Source: Acidobacteriota bacterium (GTDB taxonomy: Bacteria; Acidobacteriota; Thermoanaerobaculia; Thermoanaerobaculales; Sulfomarinibacteraceae). Taken from it: 15,812 bases of DNA. The stretch is taken from assembly GCA_030637805.1 (NCBI GenBank), contig DAOWFV010000229.1, positions 1 to 15,812 of the forward strand, given 5' to 3'. Under the pieces are notes generated by a model. The model made no database searches and was not told the origin of the DNA. It saw only the letters and a program-made list of their open reading frames with translations. Both the position numbers and the translations under genes were made by a program. Shown one piece after another: positions 1-6,021 of this stretch (position 1 is the stretch's first letter; the number at the start of each line of letters is the position of its first letter).

Positions 1-252
1 GAAGAAGAGGCCGCAGCCGAGCAAGAGGCGGTTGTGGAAGAAGAGGCCGCAGCCGAGCAAGAGGTGGTTGCGGAAGAAGAGGCCGCAGCCGAAGAAGAAG
101 AGGTTGTGGAAGAAGAGGCCGCAGCCGAGCAAGAGGCGGTTGTGGAAGAAGAGGCCGCAGCCGAGCAAGAGGCGGTTGCGGAAGAAGAGGCCGCAGCCGA
201 AGAAGAAGAGGTTGTGGAAGAAGAGATCGCAGCCGAAGAAGAGGCGGTCGTT
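1..252 (+). repeat. In-frame 36-bp tandem repeat (7 units) with 108-bp superperiod
   Basis: Units start at 1, 37, 73, 109, 145, 181 and 217. The first 18 bases (gaagaagaggccgcagcc) are the same in units 1-6; variation falls in the last half (gagcaagaggcggttgtg versus gaagaagaagaggttgtg). The pattern of units 1-2-3 recurs as 4-5-6 with only two visible base changes, indicating recent duplication of a 108-bp block on top of older 36-bp expansion. All changes keep the reading frame of the acidic tail. Confidence 0.9.
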
Positions 253-399
253 GAAACAGAGGCTTCTGGTGAGGAAGAACAGGCCGCGGCTGACGAAGAA
301 GCGGACGCCGAGGAGGGTGAAACCGACTCTGGCGAGACCTCGGAAGATGGCGAGGAGAAACCTACCGCCAAAGCCGAAGACGAGCTGAAGGAGAGTTGA
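1..399 (+). CDS. C-terminal acidic repeat tail of a truncated upstream gene
   Basis: The reading frame is open from base 1 and ends with TGA at 397-399, so 132 residues of the C-terminus are visible and the start lies outside the window. Bases 1-252 are seven tandem 36-bp units, each encoding a 12-residue repeat of the type EEEAAAEQEAVV. Units 1 and 4 are identical in DNA, as are units 3 and 6, so there is also a 108-bp higher-order period. The last ~49 residues are a non-repeated Glu/Asp/Ala/Ser-rich tail ending KAEDELKES. No folded domain, cysteine or membrane segment is visible; a long highly charged helix or disordered tail is likely. The next gene is an HU/IHF gene, and rpsA (ribosomal protein S1) precedes ihfB in many bacteria, so this could be an acidic S1 tail. 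That identity is a guess from context only. Confidence 0.75.
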   Translation, partial: EEEAAAEQEAVVEEEAAAEQEVVAEEEAAAEEEEVVEEEAAAEQEAVVEEEAAAEQEAVAEEEAAAEEEEVVEEEIAAEEEAVVETEASGEEEQAAADEEADAEEGETDSGETSEDGEEKPTAKAEDELKES

Positions 400-443
400 G
401 CCATGGCCCGCAAAGGAATATCGGAAAAGAAGGAGCGTACGAA

Positions 444-728
444 ATGACGATGACCAAGGCGGACCTGGTAGAGGTGGTGGTGGAAGCTGCGGACGTGCCT
501 CGCAAGCAAGCTGATGAGGTCGTACAGGTGATTCTGGACAGCATCATCACTGCGCTCGGCCGTAATGAGAAGGTCGAACTGCGGGGCTTTGGATCGTTCC
601 GCATTCGGCAGCGCGGCGAACGCACGGGTCGAAACCCCAAGACGGGTGCGCAGGTCCACGTTCCGCCGAAGAAAATTCCCTATTTCAAGCCCGGGAAACA
701 CCTCAAGGAAGAGCTGCTGAAGCAGTGA
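444..728 (+). CDS. HU/IHF family nucleoid-associated DNA-binding protein
   Basis: This 94-residue protein has the size and full pattern of the HU/IHF family: an N-terminal helical dimerisation part (TKADLVEVVVEAADVPRKQADEVV), the GFGSF turn, and the DNA-bending arm with GRNPKTG, followed by the C-terminal helix (FKPGKHLKEELLKQ). The proline of the arm that intercalates into DNA is present. The family binds and bends DNA as a dimer, organising the nucleoid and assisting transcription and recombination. The ATG at 444 is chosen because AGGAG (431-435) lies 8 bases upstream and the protein then starts as usual for the family; an upstream TTG at 396 would add 16 atypical residues and overlap the previous gene. 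Whether it is a homodimeric HU or an IHF subunit cannot be decided here. Confidence 0.93.
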   Translation: MTMTKADLVEVVVEAADVPRKQADEVVQVILDSIITALGRNEKVELRGFGSFRIRQRGERTGRNPKTGAQVHVPPKKIPYFKPGKHLKEELLKQ

Positions 729-737
729 GCGGTTGAG

Positions 738-1244
738 GTGGAAACCCTCTTCGCCCCATGGCGACTCGAGTACCTCACCGCGGCCGACAGCCGTGATCGA
801 AGCGTGTGCATTTTTTGTCGCGCCCATGCGTCGGATGACGATCGTGCGACCCTGACCCTGTGGCGCCGTTCGCGCAGCTTCGCCCTGCTCAATCTCTACC
901 CCTACACCACCGGCCACAGCATGATCGCGCCGGTGAACCACTGTAGCGACCTCACAGAGCTCGACGACGAAACCACCGCCGAGATGATGCGGGGGGCGAG
1001 GGTCCTGATGGAGGTGCTCCGCGAGCTGTACAAGCCCCACGGCTTCAATGTCGGCTTCAATGTGGGTGAGGCGGCGGGAGCCGGGATCGAGGAACATCTC
1101 CACCTGCACGTGGTGCCGCGCTGGCGGGCCGACAACAACCTCATGGGCGTTGTCGGCGGAACCCGCGTAATCCCCGAGAATCTTGAGACGACCTTCGATC
1201 GAATGGTAGAGGCCATCACCCGATCGGAGGGGGGACGAGGATGA
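738..1244 (+). CDS. HIT-family nucleotide hydrolase/AP4A phosphorylase-like protein
   Basis: The 168-residue product carries the HIT motif HLHLHVVPRW (His120, His122, His124), which forms the nucleotidyl-transfer active site, and an N-terminal CIFC pair (residues 24-27) typical of zinc-containing members. The segments APWRLEYL, LNLYPYTTGHSMIAP, GFNVGFNVGEAAGAGIEEH and TRVIPENLE match the bacterial branch that includes the diadenosine-tetraphosphate phosphorylases of actinobacteria, so action on dinucleoside polyphosphates in the cytoplasm is likely but not proven. The GTG start at 738 gives the typical N-terminus and lies 9 bases after the HU stop codon, suggesting cotranscription. The ribosome site is weak. 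Its stop is followed about 12 bases later by a large palindromic element. Confidence 0.9.
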   Translation: METLFAPWRLEYLTAADSRDRSVCIFCRAHASDDDRATLTLWRRSRSFALLNLYPYTTGHSMIAPVNHCSDLTELDDETTAEMMRGARVLMEVLRELYKPHGFNVGFNVGEAAGAGIEEHLHLHVVPRWRADNNLMGVVGGTRVIPENLETTFDRMVEAITRSEGGRG

Positions 1245-1256
1245 TGACGAACAACC

Positions 1257-1440
1257 CCAAACCGCACATCCCACCGGGTTTCCTCGCGAGGTCGGCGAGG
1301 TGCCGTGCACGGTGGTGTTTTCGATCCGAGGGGCGCGGAGTCGTACTCAACAGTACGTCGAGCACCCCGAGGCGAGAAAACGACGCTGGGGGCGGTGCAT
1401 CGCCGGCCGCAGCAGAAAGCTGGTGAGATATGCGGGTTAA
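1257..1440. repeat. Large palindromic element 1 (about 184 bp)
   Basis: Almost the whole gap between the HIT gene and the next gene is one imperfect inverted repeat. The reverse complement of the right half (starting TTAACCCGCATATCTCACC) can be aligned along its length with the left half (starting CCAAACCGCACATCCCACC); both arms contain GGCGA(G/T) near base 40 and a GTTTTC(T/G) block near base 65. The exact centre (1342-1357) is a hairpin, CGTACT-caac-AGTACG. The element carries no credible gene. Its arms match the right end of the element at 12337-12540 (40 of 48 bases by eye over 1258-1305) and more loosely element 2. It resembles a MITE- or BIME-like dispersed repeat; no transposase is nearby. 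Confidence 0.82.
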
Positions 1441-1885
1441 GAAGGCGAAGACCACGAAAGGGGATGGCGAGAAAGAGAAGAAGGCGCCGCCGTTGGTGCT
1501 GGCGGCGGCATGGTGCATCCCCGGCGCCGGGCACTGGATTCTCGGAAAGAAAGTCCGTGCGGCTGTATTCGCGGCGGTTGTAGTCTCCGCGTTCGTGACC
1601 GGCATCCTGCTGCAGGGTGAGCTCGGCACTCCGAAACCCCAAAACCCATTCTCCTGGCTCGCGACCTTTGCCTGTTTCGGTAACGGTATTCTGTATCTGA
1701 CCCGCATGACTTGGCTCAACGGTGTCGGCGGATTTCTCGCCGGCATACCATTTGACCTGCAGGGCGGCGGCAATCCCTCTGCCGCCGGTTTTGCATACGG
1801 AAATACCTTTCTTTACACCGCCGGGCTCATGAACCTGCTCACCGTACTTGACGTTTCCGACATCGCGCGCGGGGAAAAGAGCTGA
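1430..1885 (+). CDS. Small multi-spanning membrane protein (possibly DUF6677-like)
   Basis: This 151-residue protein starts with a Lys-rich cytoplasmic segment (residues 1-19), followed by several hydrophobic stretches: LVLAAAWCIPGAGHWILG, AAVFAAVVVSAFVTGILL, a segment around WLATFACFGNGILYLTR, and one near NTFLYTAGLMNLLTVLDV. The PGAGHW-LGKK-RAAVF motif resembles small TM2-like membrane families and proteins annotated DUF6677 in acidobacteria; the name is offered from memory. Function is unknown. The ATG at 1430 lies inside the right end of palindromic element 1, with GGTGAG a few bases upstream, so start codon and ribosome site seem to be supplied by the repeat. No internal methionine gives a good alternative before the first membrane segment. 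The next gene begins one base after its stop codon. Confidence 0.8.
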   Translation: MRVKKAKTTKGDGEKEKKAPPLVLAAAWCIPGAGHWILGKKVRAAVFAAVVVSAFVTGILLQGELGTPKPQNPFSWLATFACFGNGILYLTRMTWLNGVGGFLAGIPFDLQGGGNPSAAGFAYGNTFLYTAGLMNLLTVLDVSDIARGEKS

Positions 1886-1886
1886 G

Positions 1887-2054
1887 ATGGACCACCTGGC
1901 GCTCCTCCTTTGGCACGCCCTATTGGTCTCGGTGTTCTTCGCGTTTCTGTGGCGACAAACCGCCAAGGGGCGTCGGAACCTGTTTCTCAGGACCTTTCTC
2001 ATCATGGTGATTGGCGGGGTTCTCCTCGGCTGGCTGATGTACCCGTTTCCTTAG
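1887..2054 (+). CDS. Short two-helix membrane protein, unknown function
   Basis: A 55-residue product starting at ATG 1887, one base after the preceding stop codon, so it is probably translated by coupling. Two hydrophobic helices are clear: LALLLWHALLVSVFFAFLW and LFLRTFLIMVIGGVLLGWLM, separated by a basic loop (RQTAKGRRNLFLR). By the positive-inside rule the loop should be cytoplasmic with both ends outside. An upstream ATG at 1848 in the same frame lies within the previous gene and is less likely. The stop TAG at 2052-2054 is part of the left end of palindromic element 2. I do not recognise the family; pairing with the upstream membrane protein suggests a two-component membrane complex. 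Confidence 0.68.
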   Translation: MDHLALLLWHALLVSVFFAFLWRQTAKGRRNLFLRTFLIMVIGGVLLGWLMYPFP

Positions 2055-2235
2055 CCCGGACTATTCATGAGTGATCTGCTACGACCGCAGATATGCACGC
2101 CAGCACGGCCCTCTTCGCGGCTCGGCGTCCTCAACGTACCATCAAGTACGCCTGCGGCGCCTCACCGCTCAGATGACCACGCTGACGCACATCTTTGCGG
2201 TCTCGTGACGAACACTCATGGATAGTCCGAGCTAA
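2051..2235. repeat. Large palindromic element 2 (185 bp)
   Basis: The outer 23 bases (2051-2073, TTAGCCCGGACTATTCATGA...) match the reverse complement of 2213-2235 at 21 of 23 positions, and the similarity continues inwards through both arms (for example GACCGCAGATATG against GACCGCAAAGATG). The centre is CGTAC-catcaa-GTACG at 2135-2150, exactly halfway between the ends. Size and centre agree with element 1, and the arms share the blocks TCTGCT-CG-CCG, ATGCAC and the ACGTAC apex with it, so they belong to one family. Immediately outside the right end, 2234-2245 repeats AACCCGGACTAT in the same orientation as the left end, perhaps a target duplication or a remnant of another copy. Confidence 0.85.
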
Positions 2236-2248
2236 CCCGGACTATAGC

Positions 2249-3370
2249 GTGAAACACCCCGAAATCCTGATCGTTGCGGGCGAGGTCTCCGGCGACATAC
2301 ACGGCGGCAACCTGCTCCGTGAGCTGATCCGGATCGTACCCGAGATCCGTGCCTTCGGGGTTGGGGGTGATCGCCTTCTCTCAGCGGGCCTCGACCAGGT
2401 GGCGACCACGGAAGACCTCGCTCACATGGGCCTCGTGGAGGTTTTGAACGAGCTGCCGCGGATCCGCCGGGTGATGCTGGACCTGGTTGGCGAAGTAGAA
2501 AAACGCCGGCCGGATCTCGCGGTGCTGATCGACTCGCCGGACTTCAATCTCCGTCTGGCGAAGCGCCTTCGTCGGCGCGGCGTTCCGGTCGTCCTCTATG
2601 TGTCACCGCAGCTCTGGGCCTGGCGGAGCGGTCGGGTCCGCCAGGTGAGGCGGCTCGCGGAAGAGGTGCTTTGCATCCTGCCGTTCGAGGTTCCCTTTTA
2701 CGAGGAGCGCGGGGTTGGCGCCCGCTACGTGGGGCATCCGCTGGTCGACGAGATTGCCCGGGTGGGGTTGCTCGAACAGCCGAAGACCCCGGTGGACGGC
2801 CGGCTGGGCCTGCTCCCGGGGTCTCGGGCAATGGAGGTCCGGCAGCTCCTCCCGGTGATGTTGCGGGCTCTGGAGAGGATGCCTGTGGAACAGGTGAATG
2901 ATGCCGTCCTGGTTGAGGCGCCGGGTATGGCGCAGGCGATTGATACCGTTCTCGACCAGTGTGGATCCGACCGACGGATGCGACGCATCACCGGCGAGAG
3001 CCGGCGGCGCGAGCTCGCGGCCAGCTCGCTGGCCTGGACGGCCTCGGGGACCGCGACCCTGGAGTGCGCCCTGCTCGGCGTCCCGATGGTCGTGGGATAC
3101 CGGCTCCAGGCCCTTTCCTTCGCGATAGCCCGCCTGCTCGTCCGAGTGCCGAACGCGGCGCTTGTGAACCTCATCGCCGGCTCGACGATCGCCCCGGAGC
3201 TGCTGCAGAAGGCCTGGGAGCCGCAACGGCTGGCCTCGATCTCCACCGTTCTCCTGGCCGACGGAGCCGAGTTACAGCGAGCCAAGCTGGTTGAAGTACG
3301 CGAACGGCTGGGCAGCCCGGGCGCCTCCCGTCGGGCGGCCGAGGCGGTGGCCGAGCACCTGGATCGGTGA
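2249..3370 (+). CDS. lpxB: Lipid-A-disaccharide synthase
   Basis: LpxB joins UDP-2,3-diacylglucosamine and 2,3-diacylglucosamine-1-phosphate to form the lipid A disaccharide at the cytoplasmic face of the inner membrane. The 373-residue product is close to the usual length and shows the family motifs: ILIVAGEVSGDIHG at the N-terminus, FNLRLAKRLRRRGVPVVLYVSPQLWAWR, the ARYVGHPLVDE segment, LLPGSRAMEVRQLLP, SGTATLECALLGVPMVVGYR (nucleotide-sugar side) and NLIAGSTIAPELLQ. It shows the cell makes lipopolysaccharide. GTG 2249 gives the standard N-terminus; an in-frame TTG at 2195 lies in the palindromic element and is rejected. The gene stands apart from lpxA, lpxD and fabZ, its partners in many genomes. 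No clear Shine-Dalgarno is seen. Confidence 0.96.
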   Translation: MKHPEILIVAGEVSGDIHGGNLLRELIRIVPEIRAFGVGGDRLLSAGLDQVATTEDLAHMGLVEVLNELPRIRRVMLDLVGEVEKRRPDLAVLIDSPDFNLRLAKRLRRRGVPVVLYVSPQLWAWRSGRVRQVRRLAEEVLCILPFEVPFYEERGVGARYVGHPLVDEIARVGLLEQPKTPVDGRLGLLPGSRAMEVRQLLPVMLRALERMPVEQVNDAVLVEAPGMAQAIDTVLDQCGSDRRMRRITGESRRRELAASSLAWTASGTATLECALLGVPMVVGYRLQALSFAIARLLVRVPNAALVNLIAGSTIAPELLQKAWEPQRLASISTVLLADGAELQRAKLVEVRERLGSPGASRRAAEAVAEHLDR

Positions 3371-3392
3371 CTCAGCGTCGAGTGAGATACCC

Positions 3393-3407
3393 GAGGCTCT
3401 CAGCCTC
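3393..3407 (+). terminator. Short hairpin downstream of lpxB
   Basis: A perfect 6-bp stem, GAGGCT-ctc-AGCCTC, starts 22 bases after the lpxB stop codon. The bases that follow (TTGCCAACGATTT) are only moderately T-rich, so termination here would be weak or Rho-assisted. Confidence 0.35.
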
Positions 3408-3424
3408 TTGCCAACGATTTGGCG

Positions 3425-3569
3425 TCAGGCTATGAGCTATGGGCCATGGCAAGTCGGATGTAGGGAGCAGGTCACAGGTACCAGGTCGCAGGTCGCACAG
3501 GGTGCAGGCTGCAGGGCAAACCCGTTAAAGAGACCTGAGCCCTGAAGCCTGTGACCTGAGGCCTGATAC
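3425..3569. repeat. Heptad-repeat cassette A (inverted arrays)
   Basis: The lpxB-rimO gap holds two facing arrays with a 7-bp period. The left array shows CAGG recurring about every 7 bases between 3468 and 3515 (forms such as CAGGTCA, CAGGTAC, CAGGTCG), preceded by degenerate heptads (TATGAGC, TATGGGC). After a short centre (caaacccgttaaaga) the right array shows five CCTG heptads (CCTGAGC, CCTGAAG, CCTGTGA, CCTGAGG, CCTGATA) up to 3569. The two arrays are reverse complements in consensus, so the whole can fold into a long imperfect hairpin. No reading frame of interest crosses it. Confidence 0.85.
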
Positions 3570-3594
3570 CCGAACCCGGCGGGGCCGGGTTCGG
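3570..3594. terminator. GC-rich perfect hairpin upstream of rimO
   Basis: CCGAACCCGGC pairs with GCCGGGTTCGG (11 bp) around a GGG loop directly after the heptad cassette. No T-run follows, so it is not a standard intrinsic terminator. It lies just upstream of the probable rimO -10 element and could be a protein site, a Rho-type end of the upstream unit or part of the repeat cassette. Confidence 0.5.
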
Positions 3595-3598
3595 TAGG

Positions 3599-3607
3599 TG
3601 TTAGAAT
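3599..3607 (+). promoter_or_regulatory. Probable extended -10 promoter of rimO
   Basis: TGTTAGAAT fits an extended -10 (TG-N-TAGAAT) 18 bases before the rimO ATG. The -35 position falls into the GC-rich hairpin and has no consensus match. TGGAGG at 3616-3621 supplies a ribosome site 4 bases before the ATG. Confidence 0.4.
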
Positions 3608-3625
3608 CCCGCGGCTGGAGGTTCG

Positions 3626-5047
3626 ATGGCAAAGGTCTCGACGGCACAATCACAGGTTGGTGGCTCACGGCCCGTGCGCGTGGGGATGATCAGCCTCGGC
3701 TGCGCCAAGAACCTGGTCGACGGGGAGATGATGCTGGGCCACCTTCAGCGGGCGGGAGTCGAGGTCACGGCCGAGGCCTCCCAGGCCGACGTGGTGGTGA
3801 TCAACACCTGCGGTTTCATCACCGACGCCAAGCGCGAGTCCATCGACTCGATCCTGGAGGTTGTGGAGGGAAAGAGGCGGGGCGACGTTCGTCGCCTAGT
3901 CGTTGCAGGTTGTATGGCCCAGGCTTATGCGAACGACCTCCGCCGTGAAATTCCCGAGATCGATGCCTTCGTGGGCCTCGACGAGCTCGAGCGGATCACC
4001 GAGGCGGTGCGCGGAGAGCTGGCGTCCCACGTCCCCGATCAGCGTGGCGCTCTCAAGATCTACGACCACAGCAATCCACGGCTCGTTTCCACAGGTGGAT
4101 ATGCCTACCTGAAGGTCGCGGAAGGCTGTGACAATCCCTGTTCCTTCTGCCACATCCCGGCGATGCGCGGCGCCTTTCGTTCGCGCAGGATCGGTGATCT
4201 TGTTTGCGAGGCCAGGCATCTCGAGGAGTTGGGCATCCAGGAGCTGGTTCTGATTGCCCAGGACACCACGCGCTACGGCGAAGACCTCAGGTTCGATAAC
4301 GGCCTGCGGCATTTGGTGGAGTCGTTGTTGGCCGAGACCGCGATTCCCTGGATCCGATTCCTGTATGCCTACCCGGCAACTCTCGATTTTGGTCTCTTCG
4401 ACCTCATGGCTTCCGAGGAGCGGTTCCTTTCCTACCTCGACGTCCCTCTTCAACACGCCAGTCGTGCGGTTCTCAAGGCGATGCGGCGTGGAGGGGACTC
4501 CCGCAGCTACCGTAAGTTGATCGAGCGCGCGCGGACGACCGTCCCGAATCTTGCCGTGCGCACCACCTTCATCGTCGGATTCCCCGGCGAGGGTGATGCC
4601 GAGTTTGACGAGCTGATGGACTTCGTCCGCGAAATCCGTTTCGATCATCTCGGTGTCTTCACCTACTCCTGGCAGGAGGAGAATCCCGGCGCAGCCCTGG
4701 GAGACCCGGTGCCCGAAGATCTCAAGCAGGCCCGTCGGGAGGAACTCCTCGAGCTCCAACAGACGATCGCCCTCGAACGCAACAGAGAGCTGCTCGGAAG
4801 GACGCTGCCGGCTCTTGTTTCCGGATCGCTGGCAGAGATGGATCTCCTTCTCGAGGGCAGACTGCAGCGGCAGGCGCCTGAGATCGACGGGCGCCTCCTT
4901 ATCAATGACGGGACCGCTTCTGCAGGTTCGCTGGTGGAAGCTGAGATCCTGGAGGCCCACCCCTACGACCTGGTGGGCCGGATCGTTCGCGTTCTCCGTG
5001 AGGGGGTTTCCGACACTGCCTCAAGACTTCCGGTGAGACCGGGCTAG
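3626..5047 (+). CDS. rimO: Ribosomal protein S12 methylthiotransferase
   Basis: A radical-SAM methylthiotransferase that adds a methylthio group to the conserved aspartate of ribosomal protein S12. The N-terminal domain has the three cysteines of the auxiliary iron-sulfur cluster in LGCAKNLVD (Cys26), NTCGFI (Cys62) and AGCMAQ (Cys96). The radical-SAM CxxxCxxC motif is at Cys168-Cys172-Cys175 (CDNPCSFC) and is followed by HIPAMRGAFRSR, the form typical of RimO rather than MiaB. GVFTYSWQEENPGAAL and APEIDGRLLIND lie near and within the C-terminal TRAM domain. The 473-residue length is normal to slightly long, with an extra ~15-residue N-terminal segment. ATG 3626 has a good ribosome site (TGGAGG). 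ribF follows 8 bases after the stop codon. Confidence 0.96.
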   Translation: MAKVSTAQSQVGGSRPVRVGMISLGCAKNLVDGEMMLGHLQRAGVEVTAEASQADVVVINTCGFITDAKRESIDSILEVVEGKRRGDVRRLVVAGCMAQAYANDLRREIPEIDAFVGLDELERITEAVRGELASHVPDQRGALKIYDHSNPRLVSTGGYAYLKVAEGCDNPCSFCHIPAMRGAFRSRRIGDLVCEARHLEELGIQELVLIAQDTTRYGEDLRFDNGLRHLVESLLAETAIPWIRFLYAYPATLDFGLFDLMASEERFLSYLDVPLQHASRAVLKAMRRGGDSRSYRKLIERARTTVPNLAVRTTFIVGFPGEGDAEFDELMDFVREIRFDHLGVFTYSWQEENPGAALGDPVPEDLKQARREELLELQQTIALERNRELLGRTLPALVSGSLAEMDLLLEGRLQRQAPEIDGRLLINDGTASAGSLVEAEILEAHPYDLVGRIVRVLREGVSDTASRLPVRPG

Positions 5048-5055
5048 GAGCAGAG

Positions 5056-6021
5056 GTGGAGATCCTGCGCGATCCGATCGGCAATGATGACCCGCCACAG
5101 GGATCGGTCATCAGTATCGGCAACTTCGACGGCGTGCACATCGGGCACCAGGCGGTCTTGCGTCACGTCGTGGAGCGAGCGGACGCGCTGGGGACCTCGG
5201 CGTTAGCCATGACCTTCGATCCCCACCCGGTCAAGTTGTTGCGGCCGAGCGAGGCCCCACGACTTCTCACGACCCTCGAGCAGCGCCTTGCGCTGATCGC
5301 CCTGACCGGAATCGGGTCGACGCTGGTTCTGCCTTTCACGCATCGAGTGGCGCGGATGACGGCCAGCGACTTCGTGCGTGGCGTCCTGGTCGAGCGGCTG
5401 GCGGTACGCGAGATCTATATCGGAGCGAACTTCCGCTTCGGAGCCGACCGCAGTGGGGAGGTCGAGCTGTTGAAGTCGATGGGGGAGGAGCTGGGCTTTC
5501 GCGCAGCGGCGGCGCCGATTGTCACGATGAAGGGAGCCGTCGTTTCTTCGAGCCGGGTTCGGGCTGCGGTGGCGGCGGGGCGCATGGAAGAGGCGGGCGA
5601 GCTCCTAGGGCGGGCGGTTTTCATCGATGGCTGCGTGCTCGAGGGCAAGAGGCTCGGACGGACCCTGGGTTTTCCGACTCTCAACATCGAGGTCGAGAAC
5701 GAGCTCGAGCCCTCCCACGGGGTCTACATCACGGTGGTTCACATCCCGTCCTTCGGGAGGTCGTTCCCGGCGGTGACCAACATCGGGGTGCGTCCGACCG
5801 TCTACCAGAACTCGCTCACGACCGTCGAGAGTCACCTGCTCGATTTCACCGCCGATGTTTATCGTGAGCGGGTGCGGATCTTCTTTCTTCGCAAGCTCCG
5901 TGAGGAGCACACCTTTCCTTCCACCTTGGAGCTGATAGCGCAGATTCGAAGGGACGTCGAGGAGGCACGCGGCTTTTTTTCCGAGCACCTTGTCGAGGAT
6001 CTGTCGCTGATCCTGCCGTGA
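5056..6021 (+). CDS. ribF: Bifunctional riboflavin kinase/FAD synthetase
   Basis: RibF phosphorylates riboflavin to FMN and adenylates FMN to FAD. The N-terminal nucleotidyltransferase half has GNFDGVHIGH (residues 22-31) and MTFDPHPVKLL; the C-terminal kinase half has GRTLGFPTLN (about residues 200-210, with the PTxN Mg-nucleotide motif), GVYI, TNIGVRPTV and the ending RVRIFFLRKLREEHTF. The length of 321 residues is typical. GTG 5056 is chosen because it gives the family's usual N-terminus; AGGAG of the overlapping rimO stop region (5046-5050) lies just upstream. The last codons overlap the next gene through GTGA. No FMN riboswitch-like leader is present, since the gene sits directly behind rimO. 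Confidence 0.96.
   Translation: MEILRDPIGNDDPPQGSVISIGNFDGVHIGHQAVLRHVVERADALGTSALAMTFDPHPVKLLRPSEAPRLLTTLEQRLALIALTGIGSTLVLPFTHRVARMTASDFVRGVLVERLAVREIYIGANFRFGADRSGEVELLKSMGEELGFRAAAAPIVTMKGAVVSSSRVRAAVAAGRMEEAGELLGRAVFIDGCVLEGKRLGRTLGFPTLNIEVENELEPSHGVYITVVHIPSFGRSFPAVTNIGVRPTVYQNSLTTVESHLLDFTADVYRERVRIFFLRKLREEHTFPSTLELIAQIRRDVEEARGFFSEHLVEDLSLILP

Noticed and set aside
32..388. Open frame encoding a Lys/Arg/Pro repeat protein in the second forward frame
   Set aside because: It is the shadow of the 36-bp acidic repeat; a period divisible by 3 keeps all frames repetitive and open. The acidic frame continues into a sensible unique tail and stop before the HU gene.
1241..1426. Small forward frames inside palindromic element 1
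   Set aside because: The region is an inverted repeat; the peptides are Arg/Pro/Gly-rich and have no independent support.
902..2005. 367-codon minus-strand frame
   Set aside because: It runs antisense through the HIT gene, palindromic element 1 and a membrane-protein gene, has no recognisable domain, and is explained by high GC content. Other long minus-strand frames (3896-4960, 5859-6923, 8185-9159, 12389-13360) are rejected for the same reason.
2195..2248. Extension of LpxB to a TTG at 2195
   Set aside because: The added 18 residues come from the palindromic element and precede the normal N-terminus of LpxB, which fits GTG 2249.
3425..3569. CRISPR array
   Set aside because: Repeats are 7 bp with no 25-40 bp repeat/spacer structure, arrays are inverted relative to each other, and no cas genes are present.
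5048..5055. FMN riboswitch before ribF
   Set aside because: Only 8 bases separate rimO and ribF; there is no room for an aptamer.
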